DNA from: Limonium bicolor
Lineage: Eukaryota; Streptophyta; Magnoliopsida; Caryophyllales; Plumbaginaceae
Reading direction: 5' to 3'
Assembly: GCA_023374045.1 (NCBI GenBank)
Contig: CM041782.1
Location: 246,851,882 to 246,915,881, forward strand
Length of the DNA: 64,000 nucleotides
The notes below the pieces were generated by a model. That model saw only the letters and a program-made list of their open reading frames with translations. It had not been told where the DNA came from and made no database searches. Numbering within the stretch: the first letter of the stretch is position 1; every line of letters starts with the position of its first letter. Of the stretch, positions 31,489-43,002 are shown in pieces. The position numbers and the translations under genes were made by a program.

Positions 31489-32643
31489 AGTTCCTATTTT
31501 AAAAAATTTAGAAGGGTCAGATTTTAAATGTACCTCTCTAGGGGAGTTTTGAGTTGTTTGACATCCTCCCTCTTCTTGACTTGGCTCCGTGGGTAGAAGG
31601 TAACTTTCCCTTGAACTCCTTTTGTGACCCTACAGTTTTGACCATCTCCTCACTAGGGAGGTTGTCCATGATGCGGACTTCACACATTCGGGCCATCTTT
31701 TGGTTCCTCTTATCGTAACCACCTTCCCGCTTGTGGTTAAATATTTCAATTTTAGTGATGAGTGTTGTGTATGGCCTTGAAAGCATTGATGCCTAGCCTT
31801 CCAAGGTACATGTTATATCCAGACAGACCCGTACTATAAAAGCCGTGAGTTTGTCCGTTCTCCTTTCGTCCCCTTGACCCAGGGTCATTGTAAAATCTAT
31901 ACTGCCGGAAGACGGTAGAGAACCCTCCTACAAATCCTCCCGAACCGCCGAATATGGCTTGATCCGGTCCTCAGGCACTTCCAACCTCCTAACCGCTTCG
32001 GATGATATGACATTCGCTCCAGCTCCACTATCGATCAGGATTCCTTCCATCATTCGATCGTTTTACTTGTGCACGAATGACAAGTGGATCGTGTGTGGAT
32101 ACAACACTCCATCTTCATCTTTGTCGGAGAAAAATTGGAGGAAAACTTTCTTCTTGGCGATCTTCCTTTCCGGTAGTTCCTGGATGCACTTGATGAATGT
32201 GCCTTTTCTTTCATTAGGGGTTAGTGGTCCTACCTCCGAAAAAATCCTGTGAGTTTCCTTAGAAAAGTTTTGTTAGCCTTCTTTTTCGGGAGAAAAGGGT
32301 GTTCGCTTGTAAACAAAAATGCAAAAATGGAAATTCTATTCCCCCTTTTCTTGGTAACGTGATACTTGACAATTTACTCCTACGTGCTCAATTTTGGGAA
32401 GACAGGTGATATAAGATTTTTAGCTTAAAGCAGATTGCAAAAGGCTATAAGAATGAATCTACTTGGAGTAATACAAAAGCAAATTGCCTGGGTTTGTAAT
32501 TCCGAATGCTATCCGAATGAAAAGAGAAAGAACTTTTACTTCCCTTCCTCACAGACCTGTATCATACCCACCGACTTGCCAGGGTCAAGCCTGGGGTGAA
32601 CCTCCTCCTCTTGCCGTCCGCGTGGTGCATTCTGGGCACCGCC

Positions 32644-33535
32644 CTACTGACCGCCGTATTGCCTTTGTGCTCCAGCCGATTGCTTTCCTTTCTTCTTATT
32701 ATCCTCAATGATTCGAAGCTCTTTTGCCAGGGTTACACAGTTTACAGTCCGGTGGCTGCGGTTCCCATGGTACTCATAGAATGCAACCGGAATTTCTCCC
32801 TGCGGCGGCATTTCCTCCATGCCCCACCTTCTTTCTGGTGCTGCTGCACTTTTAAAGCTATCTGCTAGCTCCTTAGCCTTGTTCTCTGCTATCTCAGATT
32901 TCAAAAAATCATGGATCATTTCAGCTAACTCTCCATGAGTCTTTGGCGCTTTTGTTGCAATCTTTCCAGCATGTCGAGGCTGGGCCAAACCATTTCCAAA
33001 GGCTTTAATCAAGATTTTCTCGTCAATATCATCAATTTCTAGAACCTTCTTATGGAAGCGTTCACTATACTCCTTCACAGTTTCTCCCTTTCGTTGCTTG
33101 ACATCCATCAGTTCTATTGTCTCCTTATTCACCCTCTTGCTTGTGGTGAAATATTGTTGAAATTCTTCAGTCAGCTGTTTGAAGCTGGTGATGGACTGCG
33201 GCGGCCTTGTGGAGATCCATCCCAATGCTCTCTTCGAAAGCGTTCCCGGGAATAAATTGCAGAGAGCGAGGGAGCTGATCCCTTGAGTATTCATGGCAAA
33301 CATGAATTTCTTAATATGTTGGGCGGGGTCTCCTGTTCCATCGTATTTCTCAATCGCCGGAGCAATAAAATGCGGCGGGAGTTTTGCTTTTCTTATCTTC
33401 TCTAAGAAGGGGTACAAGCTCATGTCTATCTGGTCGTCCTCTTCCACTTCCTCCTCACTAACGACTGAATTATGCTTCCGATCTTTACTTTCTTCTCCAT
33501 TACTGCGTTTGGAATCCTTATTTCTCAACTGTTCT
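32644..33535 (-). pseudogene. gag: T1 gag, C-terminal part (split by solo LTR)
   Basis: Capsid-type gag domain: PPHFIAPAIEKYDGTGDPAQH, LFPGTLSKRALGWISTRPP, VKQRKGETVKEYSERFHK. A knuckle of the Tat type follows (EYHGNRSHRTVNC), with the first cysteine replaced by tyrosine. The N-terminal part lies at 42622-42865, on the other side of the inserted solo LTR; the frame is continuous across the duplicated target GTTCT. A non-coding AT-rich stretch separates gag from protease (about 32270-32560) and may be an intron, but no convincing site pair was settled. Confidence 0.85.
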
Positions 33536-34159
33536 TGAAATACCCCAACCTTAAATATAGTGATTAAAACCATTCTAATCCGTATTTAAGAGCCTAATAA
33601 TGCTTAAGAAATATTGGTAAGGAAAAATAAATCCAAAGGAAATAAATAAACGCTTAAAAAGCGTAAAACGTTAAATAAGCGTTAAGTAACCATAGGAGGT
33701 ATGAGACCTCGGTTAGCATGTTATATGGATTCTAAAGCCTTGTTAAGGCCTAAATTAATATATGGGAACAACTCCCGAAGAAAACGAATCCAAATAATGT
33801 ATTAAAACGCTAATAGAGCTTTAGCGCACGTTTTTCGAGAAAACCCGAAAACGTGATTTTAAGTGGTCAAACGAACCCGTAAAAATTATAAATCATTGAA
33901 TAACAATAATTAAGCATCAATGGAAGCTTAATAGCCAATAAAAAATAAATAAATGAGGAAATTCCGGAAAACGGGCCCGGTTAGTGAATAGTACCAAAAC
34001 CGGGTAAATTAACGAGCGTTTTCTGTAAAAGATGAAAAACGCTCAAACTAGTAATACTGTAGGGGGCCGGTTTTAACAGTTAAATACAAACCCCCTCTCA
34101 CACACACACTAGCTAAATAAATAATGAGTCAAAAAGCAAAAGAAGAATAAAAGGTAAAA

Positions 34160-34871
34160 GCAACTTACCTTTTCTCTCACCTCCCATTCCCTCATTTCTC
34201 TATTCTCTCACCTCCCTCCTCCTCTCCCAGCGATTTCTCTCTCCTTCTCCCCATTTCTGCTGGCGATTTTGGAGCCCCAAAGGAGCTTCAATGGCTTCCC
34301 TTCTTCTACCTCATGCTCAAGCCATATTAAAGCTCCAAATGAGAAAAAAAAGTACATATTCTTGCTCCTCTCTTCAAGCTCTACATTCCTATCTTTTCAA
34401 AATCCGAAAATGAGCAACTTCATCTCCATGGGTTTTGAGCATTTGAAGAATAAATGACACCATTTCGAAGCATGGAGTCTCCTCTTCCTCCTAAGGTAAA
34501 AAGTTTCAAGAAAAATCCATCTTTTCTTCATTCTCTAGAGTGGCCGTTTTTGCTCCTTCTTGTAATGCCTTGTTTCCTTCTTTGTTTGAGCTTGGTTCAA
34601 CTCTCCAATGGTGGAGGAACTCTCCTTTGTATTCAAGGCTTGAAAACCTCTCTTAAAAGCTCCAAGGTAAAAACCCTAACTAATGGTAATTTAAACCCTT
34701 CATTGAATTAGTGAAATTTTAAGAGATTAGAAGTTTAATTATATTCTCTTTATGTAATTTGGGTGTTGGAATGGAGTTTGGAAACTCCATCCCCCACATG
34801 GCCGATTTTCGCAAGAAAAAGAGAAGGAGAAGAATTGGAAAAGAAATGAAGGGAATATAAGCTCAAGGTAA
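34160..34871 (+). promoter_or_regulatory. CT-rich leader and donor cluster in LTR A2
   Basis: A long CT-rich patch (34160-34260), typical of plant transcription starts, is followed by TTCATCTCCATGGGTTTTGA (34408-34427), a motif shared with A1, A3 and A4. AAGGTAA donors come next at 34493, 34664 and 34865 (spacing 171 and 201). I infer a transcribed and possibly spliced leader. Not proven. Confidence 0.4.
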
Positions 34872-35704
34872 GAGCTCTTCCTTAATGCTAAGTTTTAATG
34901 CATTAGAATAATGGGAATGGGTAAACCAATTTAAAGAAACAAAATGATGTATTAGAATTGTAGTTGTGAAAGTTTGGGTATTTGTGGACAAATATGGGGA
35001 TCGTAGGCCTTAGAGCCAAAGAATTGTGTATGTGTATTGATATTGTGTTTTGAGGAAGTAATGATGTATTAAGATTGTTTTTTATTGCTGGTAGGACCCT
35101 TGTATGGGTGTGGCTAGAATAGGAATGATTTTGGTGAGAATGTGTATGTGTGGCTAGGTAGGAAAAGTAGATGAACTATGGCAAAATTTCGGTAGGAATA
35201 TGTACATGTATGAATGACTTGGTGAATGGGAGAACCAAGGTGTGTATTGGGAATAGTAGAGATGCTAATGACCATAGAATGGTAGTTGGAGTATGAGGGT
35301 AGAGCATATAAAAATCTGTAGCAAAGAGGCATCAAAATGCATTGTGGAACTAGAAAGAATTAGTGTGCAAGATTTGGTAAGAAGAGAGTTGGACTTGGGT
35401 ATAGGTAGTGTAATGACTTGGAAATGTATTTGGGATGCTAGGAGTGACATTGGTAGAGGAAGTATTGAATGGTAGAAGTTGTAACAAAAATCTGTAGCAT
35501 TAGAGAAATGAAAAACTATTGTAAGGGTTGAAAGGAAGTGAGGAAATTGTGTAAATTGGTTGATGGATTTAGTAATGGAATTAGTGGATGAATTGAGGTA
35601 TTTTAGGAAGCCTAAATGGCACTAAGACATGTGGGATTACATGTAGGAAGATTGGGGAGGTAATGGGTAAGAAGAGGGACTGAAAACAGAAATAAAAATG
35701 CAAT

Positions 35705-36035
35705 TACTGGGCCGGACCGACCTTGGGACCGGACTTGCAAGGTCGGTCGAGCCCAGATTTACAAAGAATGGAAAACCTTCTGGAAATGGACCGACCTTGG
35801 GACTGGACATGCAAGGTCGGTCGGCCAGAAGAATTTCCCGTAATGTAACCTACTGGAATAGACCGACCTTGCGACCGGACTTGCAAGTCGGTCGACTCAA
35901 AAATTTTCCGTCCGTAACTCACTGGAATGGACCGACCTTGGGACCGGACTTGCAAGGTCGGTCGGCCCTGGAATTTGCCAGCGCATTTCCCTACCGACTT
36001 CGACCGACCCTGGGACCGAACTTGGGTAAGGTCGG
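35705..36035. repeat. Hairpin minisatellite in LTR A2
   Basis: Five imperfect ~70-bp units, each with GACCGACCTTGGGACCGGAC and then CAAGGTCGGTCG, arms complementary. Related in design and partly in sequence to 281-680. Confidence 0.8.
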
Positions 36036-36573
36036 TCGAGTCAAAAAAAAAATTTAATTACAATAAGTATATATATATGTATACCTACATATACACATGT
36101 ACATATATAAGTATACCATTACTAAGTAAGTAAATGAACTTAAAGTAATAAAGAGTAAGTAAACAATTTGTAACTATACGAATTGTAAGGACTTAATAAG
36201 TATGAGTTAGGGAGTGTAAAGATATCGAGTTAAGTTAATGATAGTTAGATTAATCACTCGATTGCATGTATATCATAGGATTTGATTTGTGAACACCGGA
36301 GGAACGTCGGATACAAGTACAACGGTGAAAGTTATGATTTCTTCATGCCCTGTATCCTAATCTGGTTACCCCGATTTGTGTGCTTATTTGATCACCTAAT
36401 AAGATAAATGCATGAATCGGACTATTTTGCACTTACTTGTGCTTGTTTACATTGTTCTTGATATTGTCTTGAACAATAGTTTGTATAATTCATGAAATAT
36501 ATGAATGATGATGGAGTGTATTGTATTTCGTAGTGTACTTGTATATTGTAATGGATTTTGTGCGGATGTGTAT

Positions 36574-37123
36574 TGAAAATACATAATTTGGTTCCTCCAC
36601 TCTCACAAACTAATAGGACACCGGGAGTTATAGTGGTTCGGCCAATAATCAAGCCTACATCCACTTATTGACAATATCTTTATTACTTTCTTTGGTATTA
36701 CAACTTTAGAGAGCTTTCTAATGTTTTTCTCTCTTCTAATCTTGTGTCCCCTTACAAATGAGCCTCTCATCTCTATTTATAGACTTTCTAGGGTGAAGTC
36801 TATCTCTTAATCCTTGTACATGTGGTATTACTTTATTGGAGTAACCCTCCTTATTTTGGTACTTCTCTCCTTGTAAAGCCTTCCGGTCCCATAGTGTAGG
36901 ATGCGGGATTTGGTCATAGAGCTCGGGGTCGGAATACGGGGCCCGGTCATAGAGTGCGGGGCCGGAATGCGGGACGTAGTCATAGGGCCTAGGACCCGGA
37001 TTTGGTGCTTGGTGCCCGAATTGGAGCCTGAACAGGGTCCTGAAGGAGGCTTAGGGTCTGGGCCGGGGTCTAAGGTCCGGACCGCTTTGACCTTTTGTCT
37101 TCGTCACATTCTTGCCCTTCTCA
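36574..37123 (-). repeat. 3' LTR of element E
   Basis: TGAAAATACATAATTTGG to CCCTTCTCA; pairs with 40868-41418. Contains GC-rich GCGGGGCCGGAATGCGGGAC-type repeats near 36900-37080. Confidence 0.9.
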
Positions 37124-37802
37124 TCAGTCCCACAAGTTCTACTTTTGGTACTTAAAAAGTGGAACTTACAAAAAAAGAGAGATAGAAATTTACATTTTTC
37201 TCCTATCTCCTAGTCCCACAAGTTCTTTTTCTTTAGTTTTTACAAAGAAACATGAACTTACAAAAAATCGGTACAATTAGTACAACCAAAAGTCCCACAA
37301 GTGTTTTTCTTCTGAATCTGACAAATTGGTAATTTTGGGTCATAAATCTTTGAGATAATATATCTTGATGGACGGATCCCATAATATCTTGATGGATGGA
37401 TCCCATAATATCTTGATGGATGGATCCCCTGATATTCTGATATATAATATTTAAGAAGGCCAGAAATCCCGAAGTCCAGAAGTCCATAATAAGATTTTCA
37501 TAAAGAAGACCAATGGTTCTTTTAATAAGAACCATTCCCTTTTTGAAAGGGTGAAATAATATGATGATGAAATCTTTGCTTATACTAGCCAAAGGATGAT
37601 AATTCCCTTAAAGAGAGAATAAAGATAATATATTTTCCCAACTTTGCTTATGCTAGCCAAAGGATGGTACTTGTGATTCAAGTATGGTGCAGCGTCCTAC
37701 ACCTAACAATGCACCCATTACAGGCGACCAGAGCTCCTGATGGGTCCAGATATGGGTTTTTTTGTTGGCTCGATGGTCGGGTTTCATTTCAACTCAAAGT
37801 GT

Positions 37803-38110
37803 TACTTTTCAAGACACGAGTGCCTGCGGCTCATTGGTCGGTGCTTTTTTTTTACTTTCAAGGCATGATAGCCTGCGGCTCGTTGGCCGGTGCTTTCTTT
37901 TACTTTCAAGGCATGATAGCCTGCGGCTCGTTTGCCGGTGCTTTCTTTTACTTTCAAGGCATGATAGCCTGCGGCTCGTTGGCCGGTGCTTTCTTTTACT
38001 TTCAAGGCATGATAGTCTGCGGCTCGTTGGCCGGTGCTTTCTTTTACTTTCAAGGCATGATAGCTTGCGGCTCGTTGGCCGGTGCTTTCTTTACTTTCAA
38101 GGCATGATAG
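37803..38110. repeat. 48-bp tandem array in element E (about 6 copies)
   Basis: Same 48-bp unit as at 27331-28225, about six copies, at the equivalent place (between the polypurine side and the internal region). Confidence 0.95.
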
Positions 38111-39000
38111 TTCTGCGCTGTAAAGAAGTAAAAATTGCTCATCCTGCGTAACCAAGGGAAATTTCAACACGCCAGAAGCAGCTAAGAGCTAAAATCAAAC
38201 AGTTTCTCATAGTAGAAAAACAGATATACTTTTCGGTCGATGGGCGCCATCATTAATCAACCAGAAGCAATTATTGTGTATCCCAACAATAAGTTTCCTA
38301 TGTGTGCACAGACAGATTGTTTGCAACAGTGCTCAGACTTGAAAGATGTACAACGACTGAATTAGGTAGAAGGTTGAGCAAAATTTGTGGTATTAACGGT
38401 CAAGCCTATGTGGATCCTAACAGTGTGACCTCAAAACAGATCTATGTAGTGGTTACGACAGATTTAGTATATGGGAATGCATCACTTCTAGATGAAGTAC
38501 CTACTAGAGATAAAGTTGAGCATTAGAAATTGAATAAAGGTGTGAAAGGGAGTATGCAAACAGGTGTGAACCTATTCCAAGAATCGTAATCGAAAACGTT
38601 ATTTCGAATGTCTGAATAGAAATCAGAAGCAATCTAGGTGGCCCACTATGCCGTTTTAATAGTGTTGGATGGTATTAAGCACTGAGATAAAGAACTTCTT
38701 ATAAACCCAGAGAATTTAGTCTTTAGGATCGATGGACTTATCTTTAGTGATTGGCTTTGGAAGTTCGTGGCATGTTCCGGATGCTTTTCTCTAGATTGAG
38801 GTCGACGTCCAAGCTTGACTTTAAGAGGAGACGCTTATACCTTCAAGAGTTGTGTTGATTCTACGACTTCTAGCTCTTTCCTTCTTTGATTTAATCGGTC
38901 CCCAATTCTGCCTGGAGGGAGGACGCCGTTCTGTGTTGAGTCGAAGACATCATCTGATTTTGCACTTGAGAATGCGGTCAAAGAAGTCAAATTGTCTTCC
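38110..39000. other. Element E internal region, no recognisable gene
   Basis: Unique-looking sequence between the two arrays. A 74-codon frame at 38302-38526 (ELGRRLSKICGINGQAYVDP) starts without an ATG. It is protein-like in composition and might be a captured gene fragment, but I do not recognise it. Confidence 0.4.
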
Positions 39001-39480
39001 GGTCCGGCCGAAGACTGAGGTGCGGCCAAGGAGGTCCGGCCAAAGACTGAGATGCGGCCAAGGAGGTCCGGCCAAAGTCTGAGATGCGGTCAAGTAGGTC
39101 CGGCGAAAGACTGAGATGCGGCCAACATGGATTGAATTGCCAGAGTCACTAGGGGTTGAAACATTGCCCGCATCAACATGGATTAAATTTCCGGAGTCAC
39201 TGGGGGTTGAAACATCGCCCGCACCAACTTGGATTGATTTGCCGGAATCCCTGGGGGTTAAAACATCGCCCACATCGACATGGATTAAATTGCCGGAAGT
39301 CACTGGGGTTGAAACATCGCCCGCACCAACTTGGATTGATTTGCCGGAGTCACTGGGGTTGAAACATCGCCCCCACCACTTGAATGATTTGTCGGACTCA
39401 CTGGGGTTGAAACATCGCCCGCACCAACTTGGATTGATTTGCCGGAGTCACTAGGGGTTGAAACATCGCCCGCACCTCCC
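39000..39480. repeat. Second tandem array in element E (32-bp and ~50-bp units)
   Basis: First about four copies of a ~32-bp unit (GCGGCCAAGGAGGTCCGGCC, 39010-39120), then about seven copies of a ~50-bp unit (GAGTCACTGGGGTTGAAACA type). Open frames across it on both strands are array artefacts. Confidence 0.85.
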
Positions 39481-40848
39481 GTTCCGGAACTGGTCACGAC
39501 TTGAAATCGTCCTCCCAGAAAATCTGGTATTTCTTCAAACTTATCAATCGCCTACCTGGTGTCGCTTTGAGGCCGATGAAACATCGCTTCCCCCCGCGGA
39601 ACTGGTTTTATGAAACGTGTATGTCTCTTGATTTTGGAATCTCTTGATTTCCTCTTTGTTGGCAGAGCTCTTCGTCCCCCGCGTCGAAGTGGTATTGAAA
39701 CGTGTATGACATGCATATTCCTTTTTCCCAGCTCCCCGTGAACGCATCGATCTTACTTGGTCAAAACTGGGACTGCCGCTTATTGCCTGGTGATTAAGTC
39801 TTCCTAGTTATTTTGTTGCGGAAGACAGTAATTTTTGCTTGACATAACCAGCTGATTAGTGAATCTGTCTCCAAATTATCAATCCTTCAGGTGGAGACAC
39901 AGTCGGCTCTTAGAACTCGTCCGCCTTTTAAAGTTTGTTTGCTACCAAGCTTTCGATTTCCCTGGCATTAGACTAAAACGCCTTCAGAGTTCATCGATAT
40001 TCTTGGCTTTGGACCTGATTGATGTCACCTGGACTAGTGCCTGAAGAGACCATTCGAAACTGCCTTGACGCATCGCCCGGTCGTCTTCTTTTGGTCGTTG
40101 AGCTTGCACATCTAAATCTTCCTTGCCTAGCCTCCGGCTTGGCGATTGCGGAATCTCCGTGATTGCATGCTCATTTCTTTGATCTTTGTATGTATGCTTC
40201 CAGTCGTTTTCTACCTCAGAACAAGCAAAATTAGTGTTAATCCTTGATTACTTTGAATAGAATGTAATTATCGCAAGATTGATGATGCGTGGTATATCAG
40301 ATAGTAAGGAAAAAAGGACAGATATTTTCTCAATTTGCTTTTGTTGCTGGCGTTTGATTGCTGCTTCTCTGTTGATAAGCCTCTTATTTTTCTTCGATCT
40401 TTGAAATAACTGGTGGCTCGTGGTGCCTGATTCTTCCTCCAGTTTTGAGAATAGCGATCGATTAGTAGATCTCTGATTTGCTGTTTTAGGGATAATTTTG
40501 TCGATTATGCCTTGACGAAGGGACAAAGCCATTCTTCTTGAGTGTTGCTCCCGATCTTCTAGTGAATCGAATGATTGTTTTTGTAAAATGCTCCTTGGCT
40601 TCTTCGTTCTTCTTGTGATCGATGTTTCCGATATCGAGTGCGGCTGCCTCTGTTGAGTCGAAAGTTGACTTTGGTGATAACGCGAAATGCCGGAGCGTCC
40701 GGATTTAGAATTTCGTCCCGAATTTGATTGCTGTCATTGTCTCCTGTGACGGTTTTGTTTGATGAAATCTCACGTACACTGATCCATAAGATCTTTAGTT
40801 CTCTATTCGTCGTGGCTGAATCGTGGTCACCATTCTTGGTTGTTCGTT
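39480..40848. other. Element E region upstream of primer site, no gene
   Basis: No conserved protein in any frame. The frames on the minus strand at 40248-40532 and 40559-40900 have no recognisable motif, and the latter runs into the LTR. This is the place where gag would start in an autonomous element. Confidence 0.5.
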
Positions 40849-40865
40849 TCCCACAAACGGCGCCA
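40849..40865 (-). other. Primer binding site of element E
   Basis: Minus strand TGGCGCCGTTTGTGGGA, two bases from the LTR edge; the same type as T1's, with one difference. Confidence 0.85.
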
Positions 40866-40867
40866 AA

Positions 40868-41418
40868 TGAAAATACATAATTTGGTTCCTCCAATCTCAC
40901 AAACTAATAGGACACCGGGAGTTATAGTGGTTCGGCCAATAATCCAGCCTACATCCACTTATTGACAATATCTTTATTACTTTCTTTAGTATTACAACTT
41001 TAGAGAGCTTTCTAATGTTTTCTCTCTCTTCTAATCTTGTGTCCCCTTACAAATGAGCCTCTCATCTCTATTTATAGACTTTCTAGGGTGAAGTCTATCT
41101 CTTAATCCTTGTACATGTGGTATTACTTTATTGGAGTAACCCTCCTTATTTTGGTACTTCTCTCCTTGTAAAGCCTTCCGGTCCCATAGTGTAGGATGCG
41201 GGATTTGGTCATAGAGCTCGGGGCCGGAATACGGGGCCCGGTCATAGAGTGCGGGGCCGGAATGCGGGACGTAGTCATAGGGCCTAGGACCCGGATTTGG
41301 TGCTTGGTGCCCAAATTGGAGCCTGAACAGGGTCCTGAAGGAGGCTTAGGGTCTGGGCCGGGGTCTAAGGTCCGGACCGCTTTGACCTTTTGTCTTCGTC
41401 ACATTCTTGCCCTTCTCA
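40868..41418 (-). repeat. 5' LTR of element E
   Basis: Pairs with 36574-37123, with only a few differences, so the insertion is recent. Confidence 0.9.
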
Positions 41419-42621
41419 TGTATATGTACAATGTATTGTGTATGTGGCTTGAATGAATGACTTCTGCTAATTCCTAACTACTAACTCCTAACATAAGTAA
41501 GGAATAAATTAGAATGAGTAGAAGTCCGATATAGCTTCGGCCACGCGTGAGGATGAGGAGACACAAGAGGTTGGATCCGATTCCTGACTCTTAAACTGGT
41601 CCGCGGCCCAAACCCCTTAAATGGGTAGCATCCCGGATTGGTGAGTCAAGTAAATCCCGGTGGTGGGACGGAGTAGTCCCCGGGCCAGAGGTCCCGACGA
41701 CTTAACATGAGTAAGAGTAAGTAAGTAAGTATGTATGAGTATGAGTATGTATGCGTAAGTACTGTGGAACGAGTAAAAGAGTAATCTCCACCCGATTAAC
41801 CCGGGTGACCAACATGAGCTAACAAGTATGGTGGATTGTGTATGTATTGCGTATGTGTTGTACATGTATTGTGTATTGTGGATTTCGGAAAGGTAAGTAT
41901 ATATCTGATGGCCTGTATGATTTACCATGTGTGTATTGAAGAGTATGTATTGAAGTGTATGTATGTATTCCTTGCGTAATGTATTGTAATATTATGTATA
42001 AGAGCATGTATGCATGTACGTTTGAATGAAATCAATCGCATGTATTCGACCAAGTGGTCGGCGTACCCTCACTAGTATGCGGGGTATGCGGTTATTATCA
42101 TGCTCAGCGAAAGCAGACCCCCTCGGGGGAACGTTTTTAGTGTGCAGGTACTCGAAGAGGATATGGTCAAGGCACGAGACCGGTGACTACATTTTGTTAG
42201 TTAGTAGTAGAATGTAGAGGTGTACTAAGTAGCACACCCCCTACACCTAGGGAGCAAGTAGTTTGTGAGGAATGGGTAGTAGTTAGACTCTTGATGAGCA
42301 TGTATGGGATTGAAAGAGGTATTCTACTTGTATAAGGACCTTAGTAAACTCGGTATATTAACATGTATTGAACTTATGGTATTATATTGAATGGGAAGTT
42401 GTAATACCTAATTGGTAATTGTAGTGAAGCTTGTATTTGTGTAGCACTCGGATATTCTGGTCCATCAGACCGATGTTGTATGTAGAAGTAGTAGCCTTGT
42501 TAGTCACGTGGGTGACTAACGGCATTGTATCACCCTGTATGTAAGTAAGTATCCGCTGCGTGACTCGGAAGCACGAGGAGATTGGACGGTAATGACAGTA
42601 TTAGCAGTAGGGGTGTTTACA

Positions 42622-42865
42622 GTTCTATAGCCTCAGTCATTTCGTCCCACTTCCTTTGATACTCCTCATCTCTTTGCATTAATTCCTGCTGCAGTGTCTT
42701 GTTTCCCTCCACAATCTTCTCGTCAATTGATCTGACCAGTCCCTTCAGCATGTCCTCGAGATCTTTCTTGGAGATGGCTTCTGGCATCTCTGAACTCATT
42801 TCTTCTTCAACGCAATCGTTATTCTTGGTAGTGCTCTTCGGTGTCTTCTTAGATCTTGGTGCCAT
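42622..42865 (-). pseudogene. gag: T1 gag, N-terminal part
   Basis: Starts at the ATG 42865-42863 (MAPRSKKTPKSTTKNND). The segment is a charged coiled-coil (KKDLEDMLKGLVRSIDEK, LMQRDEEYQRKWDEMTEAI), interrupted at 42622 by the solo LTR. It continues at 33530 with the same frame once the solo LTR and one copy of the duplication are discounted. Confidence 0.85.
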
Positions 42866-42982
42866 TTTGCGTATTCAGATCTTGCAAAAGATATCATTAG
42901 CCATTTCAGGATTTCCATTACAAATCGTTACAGATCACTTCCCTGTTCCTATGTGGTCTCGTGGTTGCTTCTTGTTGTTCGT

Positions 42983-43000
42983 TTCCCACAGACGGCGCCA
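42983..43000 (-). other. Primer binding site of T1
   Basis: Minus strand TGGCGCCGTCTGTGGGAA, two bases from the 5' LTR edge at 43003; Tat/Retand type. Confidence 0.85.
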
Positions 43001-43002
43001 AA

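Larger units (their letters stand above)
28290..32270 (-). pseudogene. pol: T1 pol (PR-RT-RNaseH-aRNaseH-IN), damaged
   Basis: Protease motif LIDSGAGANVI at about 32050-32018. Reverse transcriptase 31488-30553 is intact, with WRMCVDFTDLNKACPKDFYP, FSGYNQIKM, the YVDD active site in VEAYVDDIVVKS, and FLGFIVGQRGIEV. RNase H is at 30530-30100 (YLPVTDWVVAAVLI, IEKILFALVVASRKLWPYF). A second, archaeal-like RNase H characteristic of the Tat lineage starts near 30060 (VDGARCRSGAGAGIVV) and resumes at 29790 (VYSDSMLVARQ, ENVEADALAKLASM) after an AT-rich interruption. The integrase core is 29300-28658 (DYFTNWVEAM, ITDNGTQFN, GQVEN). Its C-terminus trails to about 28290 with TAG stops. Several frame breaks disable it. 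Confidence 0.85.
36574..41418 (-). mobile_element. E: non-autonomous Tat-like element inside solo LTR A2
   Basis: LTRs 36574-37123 and 40868-41418 (550/551 bp, about 99% alike by eye), target duplication TGTAT (36569-36573 and 41419-41423), primer site 40849-40865 beside the right LTR. The internal 3.7 kb has no gag or pol. It shares with T1 the polypurine area (TCAGTCCCACAAG after the left LTR), the primer-site type and the 48-bp array, so T1-like proteins probably mobilised it. It is the youngest layer of this nest. Confidence 0.9.
33536..42621 (+). mobile_element. A2: solo giant LTR (subfamily A) inserted in T1 gag
   Basis: TGAAATACCCC at 33536 to GGGGTGTTTACA ending at 42621, flanked by the duplication GTTCT (33531-33535 and 42622-42626). 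Without element E (36574-41423) it is about 4.2 kb. No internal region, primer site or polypurine tract is present, so it is a solo LTR left by recombination. It contains a hairpin minisatellite at 35705-36035 and AAGGTAA donors at 34493, 34664 and 34865. Confidence 0.85.

Noticed and set aside
38302..38526. Calling this a host gene captured by element E
   Set aside because: No ATG, no recognised motif, only 74 codons; kept as a question, not a gene call.
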